A stretch of DNA of 64,000 bases from Rubrivivax sp. (lineage in GTDB: Bacteria; Pseudomonadota; Gammaproteobacteria; Burkholderiales; Burkholderiaceae_C): NCBI GenBank assembly GCA_027484825.1, contig JAIXSE010000016.1, positions 124,001 through 188,000 on the forward strand, in the 5' to 3' direction. Made by a program: the position numbers and the translations under genes. Shown here one piece after another: positions 1-8,421 of the stretch. Within the stretch, counting starts at the first letter, position 1; the number at the start of each line of letters is the position of its first letter. Under the pieces are notes generated by a model. The model ran no database searches and had not been told where the DNA came from. It worked only from the letters and a program-made list of their open reading frames with translations.

Positions 1-395
1 AGGTCGTCGACAAACGCCGGCTTGCGGCCTTCGTAATAGTGGCCCACGAACTGGATGATCCAGCCCACGATGAAGCTGCCCAGCCCCCAGGCCAGCCAAC
101 TGGCCATCGTGCCTGCGGCCAATGGATGGGCCAGCGCCATCAGGATGGCGTTGACCAGCGCGGTGGCCAGCCCCAGCACCAGATTGCCGCGGGTCAGGTA
201 CCACAGCGTGGCGGCGGCCCAAGCCAGCCAGCCGAGCGTCACCGTGTAGTCGCCCACATGAAATTCGCCTCGCGCCAGCAGCACGCCCACCGCAAACACG
301 ATCAGCGGAATGCCGACGAAGTGGGTGGCGATATTGCGGCGGTCGCGGTGATAGGCCGCGTACTGGGCCATCAGGTCAGTGGCTTGACGAGCCAT
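1..395 (-). CDS. DUF962 / Mpo1-like membrane protein (partial, cut by left edge)
   Basis: The frame opens with ATG at 395 on the minus strand and runs off the left edge, so about 131 N-terminal residues are visible. It begins MARQATDLMAQYAAYHRD and continues with the histidine-bearing stretch RRNIATHFVGIPLI. Hydrophobic helices alternate with short loops, and the last visible part reads GHYYEGRKPAF. The spaced histidines and the GHxxYEGRKPA signature fit the DUF962/YGL010w/Mpo1 family. The yeast member is an Fe-dependent 2-hydroxy fatty acid dioxygenase; bacterial members are mostly uncharacterised. It diverges from the lipoprotein gene at 489. The family call is good, the biochemical role is inferred. 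Confidence 0.8.
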   Translation of the reverse strand, partial: MARQATDLMAQYAAYHRDRRNIATHFVGIPLIVFAVGVLLARGEFHVGDYTVTLGWLAWAAATLWYLTRGNLVLGLATALVNAILMALAHPLAAGTMASWLAWGLGSFIVGWIIQFVGHYYEGRKPAFVDD

Positions 396-488
396 GGCGT
401 GTCTCCAGATTGCGTTTTGAACAATGCTAGTGCGACTCCGCCCGGAATGGCCATCAAAATGCAGAAATTCGAACTCTCGGTTATCCCT

Positions 489-1400
489 ATGCCGTGCCAC
501 TTGCGTGACAGAAGTCCTCGTTCGGGCCATCGACCGCGTGTTGCCGTCGTCTTCATCGCACTTCTGGCGGCCCTGACGGCCTGCTCGACCTCGCCACCTT
601 CCACTCCCACTCCCACCCCCGCCAACGGCCCAGCCACGCTCCCGGCGAGCGACACGGCGCCCCCCGCATCAGCAGCCCCGGCACAGAGCCGTTCACCGCT
701 GCCCGCGCTGGCGCCCCTTGCGCCCCCCGCGTCCAACGCGCCGCGTCCATCCACGGCATGCGCTGACTGGTTGCGCCTGCAGCAGGGCGGGGAGGGCCGA
801 CTCTATGCACTGGATCCAGCGCAGACCACGCTGCGCATCCTGGTTTATCGGGGCGGGCGGCTGGCCTCGCTGGGGCATAACCACGTGATTGCTGCGGAGC
901 AGCATGCCGTGGGCCAGGTCTACCTGCCCAAGGACGGCTTTGCGACGGCGGGTGCGGAACTCGGTTTCCGTCTAGACGAACTGGTGCTGGATTCGCCGGC
1001 GTGGCGCACAGCCCTGGGAGGCGACTTTGCCAAGATCCTGTCCGAGGCGGACATTGCTGGCACCCGCGCCAACATGCTCAAGGCCTTGGATGCGGCGCAA
1101 TATCCGGTGGTCCAGGCGGTGACGCGTACGGTGGAGGGCGGCTGGCCCCGGCCGGTGTTGAAGCTTGATGTGACCTTGCACGGAAAGACCCGCACGCTCG
1201 ACCTGCCCGTGGAGGCCGCCAAGCCCGAGGGAGATCAGCCGCTGAAGGCAAGGGGTCGTCTGGTGCTGCGGCAGACAGACTTTGGCATTCAGCCGTTCAC
1301 TGTGCTGGGCGGCTTATTGGCGATCCAGGACCCGTTGGTGGTGGAACTGGACCTGACGGCGCGCCCGGCGACGTCGTGCCAGGCACTGCCGGTGGGCTGA
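489..1400 (+). CDS. YceI-family lipoprotein
   Basis: This 303-residue protein has a basic N-terminus, a hydrophobic stretch and a lipobox-like LTAC-S (cysteine near residue 34), so it is probably a lipoprotein. A Pro/Ala/Ser/Thr-rich linker follows (about residues 35-95). The C-terminal part, about residues 110-295, is a YceI-type domain: YALDPAQTTLRILVYRGG, then LASLGHNHVI, two strand-rich halves, and LTLHG-type and QTDFGIQPF segments. YceI proteins are lipocalin-like barrels that bind isoprenoid-type lipids. The frame is open further upstream, but that part overlaps the divergent DUF962 gene and carries no signal sequence. ATG 489 is therefore chosen, with ATG 447 and 459 as alternatives. 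Confidence 0.78.
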   Translation: MPCHLRDRSPRSGHRPRVAVVFIALLAALTACSTSPPSTPTPTPANGPATLPASDTAPPASAAPAQSRSPLPALAPLAPPASNAPRPSTACADWLRLQQGGEGRLYALDPAQTTLRILVYRGGRLASLGHNHVIAAEQHAVGQVYLPKDGFATAGAELGFRLDELVLDSPAWRTALGGDFAKILSEADIAGTRANMLKALDAAQYPVVQAVTRTVEGGWPRPVLKLDVTLHGKTRTLDLPVEAAKPEGDQPLKARGRLVLRQTDFGIQPFTVLGGLLAIQDPLVVELDLTARPATSCQALPVG

Positions 1401-1776
1401 TCCGTGTTGATGGCAGTCGTCGGGGCTTTCTGAGTTCCCATCCTGCCTTCCCTTCCTGCCTAGTCCCGCGCATTCAAGATTCGAAGAGGCCTGCGCAGAC
1501 TCTTGGTCTTGATGGAGGAGTCTGAGCAGTGCGCCGTTGGGTGCCGCTCTCCCGCAGTGCTCGGTGTTCTCCCCTCTCCCAAGGGGCTCGGTGTTGGAAT
1601 GGGCAGGGTCGGGTGCCTTTTGCGGAAGTTAAGAAGGGAATGGCCGGCGGAGCCGGACAGGAATGACATGAAGCAAAAGGTGCCCGGCCCTGCCCATTCC
1701 TCCGCAGTCCTCCCCACGCCGCCGCAGTCCTCCCCACGCCGCCGCAGTCCTCCCCACACCGCCGCAGTCCTCCCCC
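1401..1776. repeat. Intergenic stretch with 20-bp tandem repeat (1701-1775)
   Basis: This 376-bp gap lies between convergent genes and has no convincing gene. Near its right end, three near-identical 20-bp units (1711-1730, 1731-1750, 1751-1770; consensus TCCCCACGCCGCCGCAGTCC, the third unit with one change) are flanked by partial units. The array runs up to the stop codon of the GNAT gene. I see no clear hairpin terminator. Confidence 0.75.
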
Positions 1777-2337
1777 TCAGCGCTGCAACTCCAAGCTCAT
1801 CAGGTCCTTCGCCACATACCGCCCATCGCTCAGCCGCAGCGCCCGTGGCAGATGCCCATACCGCGTGAACCCGAAGCTCCGATAGAGCGCCATCGCCGGC
1901 GCGTTGCCGGCGCTCACGCTCAGCGTCACGATTTCCAGCAGGGGCTCCCGACGAAGCAGCGTCAGCGCATGTCCCAGAAGTTCCCGCCCGATGCCGCGCC
2001 CTTGATGCGCGTCCGCCACCATCATCCCCACCAGATGGCTCACATGGCGCACCTTCAACCGGCCTTCATGCTCGCAGGTCAGCACGCCCACCAACGCATC
2101 GCCGATCCACGCCCCCAGCGTGAACAGCGCCCGCCCGCCTGCCTGCGGATGCAGACGGTGGCGATAGCTTGCTGCGTCCCGCAGGAGCTCGGTGCCCGCG
2201 TCCGAAGTGAAGGCTGCTTCATGCGCCGACAGCATCGCATCCCGCAGAGACTTGTAAGCCGGCAGGTCCGGCTCGTTCAGTAGCCGCAGCGTCAGACCGA
2301 CGGGGGAGGCATCACGGGGCGGGGTAAGGGCGCTCAA
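1777..2337 (-). CDS. GNAT-family N-acetyltransferase
   Basis: This is a 186-residue GCN5-related acetyltransferase. The acetyl-CoA binding motif A is visible as VGMMVADAHQGRGIGRELL (Q/RxxGxG/A type), and motif B as SVSAGNAPAMALYRSFGF. The substrate is unknown; the N-terminal TLRLLNEPDLPAYKSLRD is typical of the superfamily. The start is uncertain. The frame is open back to 2478, deep inside mobA, but that extension has no family-like sequence. A TTG at 2337 preceded by GGAG at good spacing gives a normal-length protein overlapping the mobA end by 26 nt. It is the third gene of a moaA-mobA-GNAT run and is probably translationally coupled to mobA. I do not see a functional link to molybdenum cofactor synthesis. 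Confidence 0.8.
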   Translation of the reverse strand: MSALTPPRDASPVGLTLRLLNEPDLPAYKSLRDAMLSAHEAAFTSDAGTELLRDAASYRHRLHPQAGGRALFTLGAWIGDALVGVLTCEHEGRLKVRHVSHLVGMMVADAHQGRGIGRELLGHALTLLRREPLLEIVTLSVSAGNAPAMALYRSFGFTRYGHLPRALRLSDGRYVAKDLMSLELQR

Positions 2338-3052
2338 GCTGGCTCCGGTCGTTGATGTTGGCAAACGCGTGATCGTCCTGCGGCCGATCAAAGGCGACTT
2401 CGGCCAGCGGCAGCGTGCGCAGCCAAGCTTCCACCCGCCGCTCACCACGCGCCAGCGCCTCCGACAGCGCCGGCTCATGCCGAGTATGGATCAGACTGGC
2501 CAGCGGCTGGCTCCTCATCGGTGTGCCGGGCGCCTCTCGCCCCCACGCCATGGCGCTATCCAATGGGGTGACGCCGTTACCCGGCAGCGCGGCGGCCAGA
2601 CGCTGCAGCAAGTCCAGCGGCAGCCACGGACTGTCGCCGCTGACGCACAGCAGCCAGTGGTCCTCGCCGTTGTCCTCGTCCGCCCCCGTGGGGTGGCCCC
2701 CTGGCTCTGGCGCTGGCTGCTGCCGGGTCTGATGCGGCATCGGCTGCTGTATCGCCTGCTGAATTGGCTGCCCCATCTGCCGCACATACGTCAGCCCCGC
2801 CAGCAACCCCGCCAATGGCCCCTGAAAATCCGACAGCCCATCCGCCAGCACCGGATACCCGAAGCCCGCGTAAACCTCCGCATGCCGATTCGCGCTGATG
2901 ATCACCCGCCCCTGCACCTGCGGCGCGATGCGGCCCAGCACATGCGCCACCAGCGGTCTGCCCTGGAAGTGCTCCAGCGGCTTGTCCACCCCGCCCATCC
3001 GGCTGCCGCGACCGCCGCAAAGCACCAGCGCCGTGACCAGCATCGCCGCCAT
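2312..3052 (-). CDS. mobA: Molybdenum cofactor guanylyltransferase MobA
   Basis: MobA transfers GMP from GTP to molybdopterin to give the guanine dinucleotide cofactor. The 246-residue protein has the nucleotide-binding signature LVLCGGRGSRMGGVDKPLE, then SANRH, and GPLAG. The metal-binding aspartate is kept in SGDSP, where most MobA proteins have CDTP. ARGERRVEAWL and FANIND complete the match. A Gln/Pro-rich insertion of about 35 residues (roughly residues 95-130, starting MGQPIQQAIQQPMP) splits the domain between GPLAG and the SGDSP strand. The ATG at 3052 overlaps the moaA stop by one base; a GTG at 3055 is possible. The genes make a moaA-mobA operon, with the GNAT gene overlapping the 3' end. 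Confidence 0.92.
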   Translation of the reverse strand: MAAMLVTALVLCGGRGSRMGGVDKPLEHFQGRPLVAHVLGRIAPQVQGRVIISANRHAEVYAGFGYPVLADGLSDFQGPLAGLLAGLTYVRQMGQPIQQAIQQPMPHQTRQQPAPEPGGHPTGADEDNGEDHWLLCVSGDSPWLPLDLLQRLAAALPGNGVTPLDSAMAWGREAPGTPMRSQPLASLIHTRHEPALSEALARGERRVEAWLRTLPLAEVAFDRPQDDHAFANINDRSQLERPYPAP

Positions 3053-4188
3053 CACCCGCCGATGTAATGCATTTCCACGCGCCTGGCCCCGCCCGACTCA
3101 CTCGGCGGCAGCGACGCCCGCAGCTCCGAATAACGGTCCGACCGGCGGCCCCACAAAGCCCCCAGCGCAGCGCTGATTTCAGCATCACTGCGCGCCGGCA
3201 ACTCGCCCTGACCCCGCAGCAGCGCCCGCAGATCGTGACCCTGCGACGCAAACAGACAGGTGTAGAGCTGCCCCTCGGTCGACAGCCGCGCCCGATTGCA
3301 GTCCCCGCAGAAGGCCTGCGTCACGCTGGAGATCAGCCCGATCTCGCCGCTGCCATCCGCATAGCCCCAGCGCGTGGCCGTTTCGCCTTCCGCTGTCGGC
3401 GCCAGCGGCACCAAGTCCACCTCCGACCGCAGCCGCGCCAGCACCTCGGACGACGGCAGCACCTCATCCATCCGCCAGCCGTTGCTCATGCCCACGTCCA
3501 TGTACTCGATGAACCGCAGCGTCACCCCGGTGCCCCGGAAATGCCGCGCCATGGGCAGGATCTGGTCGTCATTCGTCCCGCGCTTGACCACCATGTTCAC
3601 CTTCACCGGCGCCAGCCCCACCGCCAGGGCGGTGTCGATGCCGTGCAGCACATCGGCCACCGGGAAGTCCACATCGTTCATGCGCCGAAAAATCGCGTCA
3701 TCCAGCGCATCCAGGCTGACCGTCACCCGCTGCAGCCCGGCGTCCTTCAGGGCCTGCGCCTTGCGTGCGAGCAGCGAGCCATTCGTCGTCAGCGTCAGGT
3801 CCAGCGGCTGACCTTGCGGCGTCCGCAGCGCGGCCAGTTGCCCGATCAACGCTTCGATGTTGCGCCGCAGCAAGGGCTCGCCGCCGGTGATGCGCAACTT
3901 CTGCACCCCCAGCCCGGCAAACACGCCGGCCAGCCGGGTGATCTCCTCAAAGCTCAGCAACTCCCGGTGAGGCAGAAACTGATAGTGCTTGTCGAAGACC
4001 TCCTTGGGCATGCAGTAGCTGCAGCGGAAGTTGCAGCGGTCGGTGACCGAGATCCGCAGGTCGCGCAGCGGACGGCCCCGCGCATCCAGCGGGCTGTGGC
4101 CTGCGGGGGCGGCGGAGAGCGGGGAGGGGATGGCGGGAATGCGTCCCGCCTGTCTCAGATCCAGCAAAGGAATGACGGCGTCGGTCAT
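3052..4188 (-). CDS. moaA: GTP 3',8-cyclase MoaA
   Basis: MoaA is the radical SAM enzyme that starts molybdopterin synthesis by converting GTP to 3',8-cyclo-7,8-dihydro-GTP. The 378-residue protein has the N-terminal Fe-S motif CNFRCSYC (CxxxCxxC), the SAM-binding [15 protein letters not shown], and the second cluster site [21 protein letters not shown]. It ends in the C-terminal Gly-Gly required in the family. An N-terminal extension of about 40 residues, rich in Ala and Pro, precedes the core. The stop overlaps the mobA start, so the two are co-translated. moaB/C/D/E are not in the window. Confidence 0.96.
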   Translation of the reverse strand: MTDAVIPLLDLRQAGRIPAIPSPLSAAPAGHSPLDARGRPLRDLRISVTDRCNFRCSYCMPKEVFDKHYQFLPHRELLSFEEITRLAGVFAGLGVQKLRITGGEPLLRRNIEALIGQLAALRTPQGQPLDLTLTTNGSLLARKAQALKDAGLQRVTVSLDALDDAIFRRMNDVDFPVADVLHGIDTALAVGLAPVKVNMVVKRGTNDDQILPMARHFRGTGVTLRFIEYMDVGMSNGWRMDEVLPSSEVLARLRSEVDLVPLAPTAEGETATRWGYADGSGEIGLISSVTQAFCGDCNRARLSTEGQLYTCLFASQGHDLRALLRGQGELPARSDAEISAALGALWGRRSDRYSELRASLPPSESGGARRVEMHYIGG

Positions 4189-4304
4189 GGGCCGGATTGT
4201 GCCGCTCCTGGAACAACCTCATGGGGCCGGGGGCTGGTCCGTGCCTCGAGGACGCGCGCAATCTGCCCCGAATGCAGCCCACATGGGATGCCTAAGCGCC
4301 CTGA

Positions 4305-4393
4305 CCGAGGCCTGTATGCGCGCTGAATGCCCGGCACACCCCTGGCTGCCTCGCCTCCTCGCTCCCCGAGGCCTGTATGCGCGCTGAATGCCC
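4305..4393. repeat. Pair of identical 28-bp direct repeats in the moaA / 4497 intergenic region
   Basis: Positions 4305-4332 and 4366-4393 are identical over 28 bp (beginning CCGAGGCCTGTATG), separated by 33 bp. They lie in the 308-bp divergent gap 4189-4496, which otherwise shows no gene. A shortened, degenerate relative may lie at about 4247-4268 (CGAGG followed by GCGCGCAATCTGCCCC). The right end of the gap must hold the promoter of the gene at 4497. I could not pick reliable -35/-10 boxes. Confidence 0.85.
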
Positions 4394-4496
4394 CCTGAAC
4401 AACGAATGAACGGGGACCGGTGCAATCCCATGACTCTCGTCACCCTGTAGGACTTGTCACTTGCGTGACGAGCACGGAGCCGGTTGAATCCCGACC

Positions 4497-5468
4497 ATGA
4501 CGTTTGCTCCCACGCCGGTCCTGCATGCTGACCTTGCCAGTTTTGTCTCGTTCGGCGAAGCGCTGACGGACATGAGACGGGTCGGCCCGACCGAGTGGCG
4601 CAGCCACTGCGGCGGCTCGCCGTGGAAAATCGCCATCGCGGCCTCCCGCCTGGGCCAGCTCAGCGCCTTCGCCGGCGGCATCAGCAAGGACGCCTTCGGA
4701 CAGGAGCTGTGGCAGCGCAGCGTGGACGCAGCGCTGGACCTGCGTTTCATCCAGCAATTCGCCCGCTCCCCGCTGATGGCCTTCCTGCATGAGCCGGTAC
4801 CGCCGTCTTTCCTCTACGTGGGCGACGACAGCGCCGACCTGCATTTCCGGCCGCATGCTCTCCCCGCAGGCTGGCGGCATGCGCTGCGCTGGGCGCATTT
4901 CGGATCCATCAGCCTGACGCGCGAGCCGCTGGCCGCCCGGCTGGTGGCGCTGGCTGAATCGCTCAAGGACGAAGGCGCTCGCATCAGCTACGACCCCCAC
5001 TACCGCCTCAGCATGGACTCCCGCTACGACCGCACGCTGGAGCGCATGTGCCGCATCGCGGATGTGATCCGGGTCTCGGAAGACGATCTGTGCGGCCTGT
5101 TCCGCTGCCGGGACTATCACCTGGGGCTGGGCCAACTGGCGGCGTGGAATCCCAAGGCCATCGTGCTGCTGACCCTGCGGGACCGCGGTGCCCAGCTCTT
5201 CCATCCCAAGGGCGATGTGAGCGTGTGCGGCTCCACCCTGGAGGCCGTGGCCGATCCGTTTCACCGCCTGGATGTGGCCGATGCCACAACGGCCGGGCTG
5301 CTGTTCAGCCTCATCCGCTCGCCGGACGGCAGCCCGGACGATCACCTGCGCTGGGCCGTGGCGGCCGGCGCGGCCGCAGCGGACGAGCATGGCGTCCACG
5401 GCCTGACCCATCGACGGGTGGAGGAGCTGCGACTCCAACTGCAGGTGGCCCCCGCTGAATTGGCCTGA
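4497..5468 (+). CDS. PfkB-fold sugar-kinase-like protein with degenerate catalytic motif
   Basis: The 323-residue protein follows the PfkB/fructokinase layout. It has an N-terminal sugar-site region (FGEALTDM, then GGSPWKIAIAASRLGQLSAFAGGISKDAFGQELWQ), a mid-domain YDPHYR, SEDDLCGLF, and a C-terminal nucleotide-binding half. Several signature residues are altered. GGxPxNvA reads GGSPWKIA, DPNyR reads DPHYR and TLGxxG reads TLRDRGA. The DTTGAGDxF anion-hole/base motif is replaced by DVADATTAGLLF, with no GAGD. The fold is likely kept, but kinase activity is doubtful. It stands alone, divergent from moaA, with its own upstream region. It could be a diverged kinase with another substrate or a non-catalytic sugar-binding protein. 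Confidence 0.75.
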   Translation: MTFAPTPVLHADLASFVSFGEALTDMRRVGPTEWRSHCGGSPWKIAIAASRLGQLSAFAGGISKDAFGQELWQRSVDAALDLRFIQQFARSPLMAFLHEPVPPSFLYVGDDSADLHFRPHALPAGWRHALRWAHFGSISLTREPLAARLVALAESLKDEGARISYDPHYRLSMDSRYDRTLERMCRIADVIRVSEDDLCGLFRCRDYHLGLGQLAAWNPKAIVLLTLRDRGAQLFHPKGDVSVCGSTLEAVADPFHRLDVADATTAGLLFSLIRSPDGSPDDHLRWAVAAGAAAADEHGVHGLTHRRVEELRLQLQVAPAELA

Positions 5469-5549
5469 CGGGCGCCCGATCAGGGCCCTGTCTCCGTAGA
5501 TACCCTAGGGTTTTGGGCTTGCGGACCGGCAAGTGTCGTCCTATGCTCT

Positions 5550-5563
5550 ACCGACCGGTCGGT
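5550..5563. promoter_or_regulatory. 14-bp palindrome ACCGACCGGTCGGT, probable PaaR operator
   Basis: The site is a perfect 14-bp palindrome, 72 bp upstream of the paaG start in the 167-bp gap that heads the phenylacetate operon. TetR-type repressors bind palindromes of this size. The only TetR gene in the window (12355) lies inside the same operon. Assignment to that protein is inference. Confidence 0.65.
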
Positions 5564-5635
5564 CAATAAACTGAACCCGGTGAATCGAGCCCCTGGCTGG
5601 ATTCATCACGAGGCAGCCGAGGAGACAAACCCGAC

Positions 5636-6592
5636 ATGAGTACCGCCCACGCCCCAGGTGCACCGTTTGGTGCGTCCCCAGGAGCAAGCACCGGGACTGG
5701 AGACGCGCCTGCTTCAACGCACGGCGCCGATCCGGTCCTGCTGGTGTCGAGTGAAGGCGCGGTGCGCGTGCTGACGCTCAACCGTCCGCAAGCGCTCAAC
5801 GCCTTCACCACCGCGATGCTCGGCCAGTTGCGTCATGCACTGGACGACGCCGCGCAGGACCCCACCGTGCGGGCGGTACTCGTGACCGGTGCTGGCCGCG
5901 CCTTCTGCGCCGGTCAGGACCTCAACGACCCCTACATCAAGCCCGAGTTCGCCGACGCCGATGCGTCGGACGCGCCCTCCGTCGGCAGCACTGCGACACC
6001 TGCGGGCGGACAGCCGCAGCGACGGCCCAAGCCCAAGGACATCGGCCACCTGCTGGACCACTACTACATCCCCCTGGCCCTACGCCTGCGCAGCATGCCG
6101 GTGCCCACGCTCTGCGCCGTCAATGGCGTGGCGGCCGGGGCGGGCGCGAATTTCGCGCTGGGATGCGACCTGGTCATCGCCGGCCGTTCGGCGTCCTTCA
6201 TTCAAGCCTTCTCCCGCATCGGCCTGGTGCCGGACTGCGGCGGCACCTGGCTGCTGACCCGCCTGGTGGGCCGCGCCCGTGCGCTGCAACTGACGCTACT
6301 GGGCGAGAAGCTGCCGGCCGAGCAGGCCCAGCAATGGGGCCTGATTGCGCGCTGCGTCGCTGATGAAGAACTGGCCAGCGTGGCCATGGCCACCGCCCAG
6401 CAACTGGCCGGCATGCCCACCAAGGCGCTGGTGCAGACCCGCGAGGCCCTGGACGACGCCATGGACCTGGGCCTGGAAGATGCGCTGCGCATGGAGGCGC
6501 GGCTGCAAAGCCAGCTCGGTTATGCGCACGACTATCTGGAAGGCGCCGCCGCCTTCCTCGACAAACGCACCCCGCACTTCAAGGACCGCTGA
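5636..6592 (+). CDS. paaG: PaaG: 1,2-epoxyphenylacetyl-CoA isomerase (enoyl-CoA hydratase family)
   Basis: PaaG isomerises ring-1,2-epoxyphenylacetyl-CoA to the seven-membered oxepin-CoA. The protein (318 residues) is a crotonase-fold enzyme with LTLNRPQALNAF, the oxyanion-hole segment VTGAGRAFCAGQDL, AVNGVAAGAGANFALGCD, and the PaaG-type GLVPDCGGTW with the catalytic aspartate. Two features lengthen it: an Ala/Gly/Ser/Thr-rich N-terminus of about 35 residues and a loop of about 35 residues after GQDLNDPYIKPE (rich in Asp, Ala and Pro). It is the first gene of the operon, and its stop shares a base with the paaI ATG. Context separates it from PaaF. Confidence 0.9.
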   Translation: MSTAHAPGAPFGASPGASTGTGDAPASTHGADPVLLVSSEGAVRVLTLNRPQALNAFTTAMLGQLRHALDDAAQDPTVRAVLVTGAGRAFCAGQDLNDPYIKPEFADADASDAPSVGSTATPAGGQPQRRPKPKDIGHLLDHYYIPLALRLRSMPVPTLCAVNGVAAGAGANFALGCDLVIAGRSASFIQAFSRIGLVPDCGGTWLLTRLVGRARALQLTLLGEKLPAEQAQQWGLIARCVADEELASVAMATAQQLAGMPTKALVQTREALDDAMDLGLEDALRMEARLQSQLGYAHDYLEGAAAFLDKRTPHFKDR

Positions 6593-7092
6593 TGGCCGTG
6601 CTCGCTGAGGAAGGGGCACGCCGCGTGTCCCCACAGGCGCTGGCCGAGGCCGTGCGCGACACGATGTTCGCCAACGACCGGGCCTCCCAAGGCCTGGGCA
6701 TCGAGATCATGGCCATTGCCCCGGGCACGGCCACGCTGCGCATGACGGTCCGTGCCGACATGCTCAACGGATTCGACATCTGCCACGGGGGTTTTGTGAC
6801 CACCCTGGCCGATTCCACCTTCGCCTTCGCCTGCAACTCGCACAACGAGATGACGGTGGCCTCGGGCTTCGCGATCGACATCGTCGCGCCGTCCCGGTTG
6901 GGCGATGTACTGACCGCGGTCGCCGCCGAAACCTCGCTGGCGGGCCGGACCGGGGTCTACGACATCACCATCACCAACCAGCGCGACGACCTGATCGCCG
7001 TCTTCCGTGGCCGCTCCTATCGCATCAAGGGCAAGCCCGTGGTGCCGGGGCTGGTGGCGGAAGCGTCCGGAGACGATGCCCCATGCCGGTGA
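6592..7092 (+). CDS. paaI: PaaI hydroxyphenylacetyl-CoA thioesterase
   Basis: PaaI is a hot-dog fold thioesterase that hydrolyses dead-end hydroxyphenylacetyl-CoA products and releases trapped CoA. The 166-residue sequence shows the family core NGFDICHGGFVTTLADSTFAFACNS, with the catalytic aspartate in the helix after HGG, then IDIVAPSRLGDVLTA and GRTGVYDITITNQ. Start and stop overlap the neighbours (1 nt with paaG, 10 nt with paaK), which indicates translational coupling. Confidence 0.93.
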   Translation: MAVLAEEGARRVSPQALAEAVRDTMFANDRASQGLGIEIMAIAPGTATLRMTVRADMLNGFDICHGGFVTTLADSTFAFACNSHNEMTVASGFAIDIVAPSRLGDVLTAVAAETSLAGRTGVYDITITNQRDDLIAVFRGRSYRIKGKPVVPGLVAEASGDDAPCR

Positions 7093-8393
7093 AGCACCCC
7101 AGCCCTTCCGACCTGGAACCGATCGAGCGGGCCAGCCAGGATGAACTGCGTGCGCTGCAACTGCAGCGCCTGCGCGAGTCCCTGACGCGCGCCTACGACC
7201 ATGTGCCGCATTACCGGCAAGCCTTCGAGGCCAAGGGCGTGCACCCCGCCGACCTCAAGGACCTGTCCGACCTGCGCCACTTTCCCTTCACCACCAAGCA
7301 GGACCTGCGGGATCACTATCCCTTCGGCCTGTTCGCCGTGCCCCGGCAGGAGGTGGTGCGCATCCACGCCTCCTCCGGCACCACCGGCAAACCGACCGTG
7401 GTGGGCTATACGCGGCGGGACATCGACACCTGGGCTGACCTCGTCGCGCGGTCGCTGCGCGCGGCCGGCACCCGCGCCGGTGACCTGGTGCATGTGGCCT
7501 ACGGCTACGGCCTTTTCACCGGTGGCCTGGGCGCGCATTACGGTGCCGAGCGGCTGGGGTGCACCGTCATTCCGATGTCCGGCGGCCAGACCGAAAAGCA
7601 GGTCCAGCTGATCCGCGACTTCCAGCCCGATGTCATCATGGTCACGCCCAGCTACATGCAGGTGATCATCGAGGAATTCGCCCGCCAGGGCCTGGACGCG
7701 CGGGACAGCTCGCTCAAGGTCGGCATCTTCGGCGCGGAGCCCTGGACCGAGGCCATGCGCCGCGAAATCGAAACCCGCGGCGGCCTGGATGCGGTGGACA
7801 TCTACGGCCTGTCCGAGGTGATGGGGCCGGGCGTGGCCAGCGAATGCATCGAGAGCAAGGACGGCCCGGTGATCTGGGAAGACCATTTCTATCCCGAGAT
7901 CATCGACCCGGAGACCGGCGAGGTGCTGCCCGAGGGCGCCGAAGGGGAGCTGGTCTTCACGACCCTCACCAAGGAAGCGCTGCCGGTCATCCGCTACCGC
8001 ACCCGCGACCTCACCCGGCTGCTGCCGCCCACCGCACGCAGCATGCGCCGCATGGGCAAGATCGTCGGGCGCAGCGACGACATGCTGATCATCCGCGGCG
8101 TGAACCTGTTCCCCACGCAGATCGAAGAACTGGTGCTGGCCCAAGAAGGACTGTCGGGTCAGTACCAACTGGTGGTCTCGCGCGACGGGGCGCTGGATGA
8201 GGTGGAGGTGCGCTGCGAGCTGTCCACCACCGCCGCCGACATCGACCCGCAGGCGGTGTCCCGGGCGCTGCAGCACCGGATCAAGACCTTGGTCGGTGTG
8301 TCCACCCGTGTGACGGTGGGCGCGCCGGATTCCATTGAACGCACCCTGGTGGGCAAGGCCCGCCGTGTGGTGGACAAGCGCCCGCGCGGCTGA
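7083..8393 (+). CDS. paaK: Phenylacetate-CoA ligase PaaK
   Basis: PaaK activates phenylacetate with ATP and CoA to phenylacetyl-CoA, the entry step of the pathway. The 436-residue adenylating enzyme shows the AMP-binding P-loop [29 protein letters not shown], the RYRTRDL segment, and the hinge region [15 protein letters not shown] before the small C-terminal domain. Its length is normal for the family. It is coupled to paaI by overlap and sits 28 bp upstream of paaA. Confidence 0.96.
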   Translation: MPVKHPSPSDLEPIERASQDELRALQLQRLRESLTRAYDHVPHYRQAFEAKGVHPADLKDLSDLRHFPFTTKQDLRDHYPFGLFAVPRQEVVRIHASSGTTGKPTVVGYTRRDIDTWADLVARSLRAAGTRAGDLVHVAYGYGLFTGGLGAHYGAERLGCTVIPMSGGQTEKQVQLIRDFQPDVIMVTPSYMQVIIEEFARQGLDARDSSLKVGIFGAEPWTEAMRREIETRGGLDAVDIYGLSEVMGPGVASECIESKDGPVIWEDHFYPEIIDPETGEVLPEGAEGELVFTTLTKEALPVIRYRTRDLTRLLPPTARSMRRMGKIVGRSDDMLIIRGVNLFPTQIEELVLAQEGLSGQYQLVVSRDGALDEVEVRCELSTTAADIDPQAVSRALQHRIKTLVGVSTRVTVGAPDSIERTLVGKARRVVDKRPRG

Positions 8394-8421
8394 CGCGGCA
8401 CGACGGAGCAAGGAGAGAGCG

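Noticed and set aside
4305..4393. CRISPR array
   Set aside because: Repeat and spacer sizes fit, but only two perfect copies exist and no cas genes are present; it is listed as a repeat instead.
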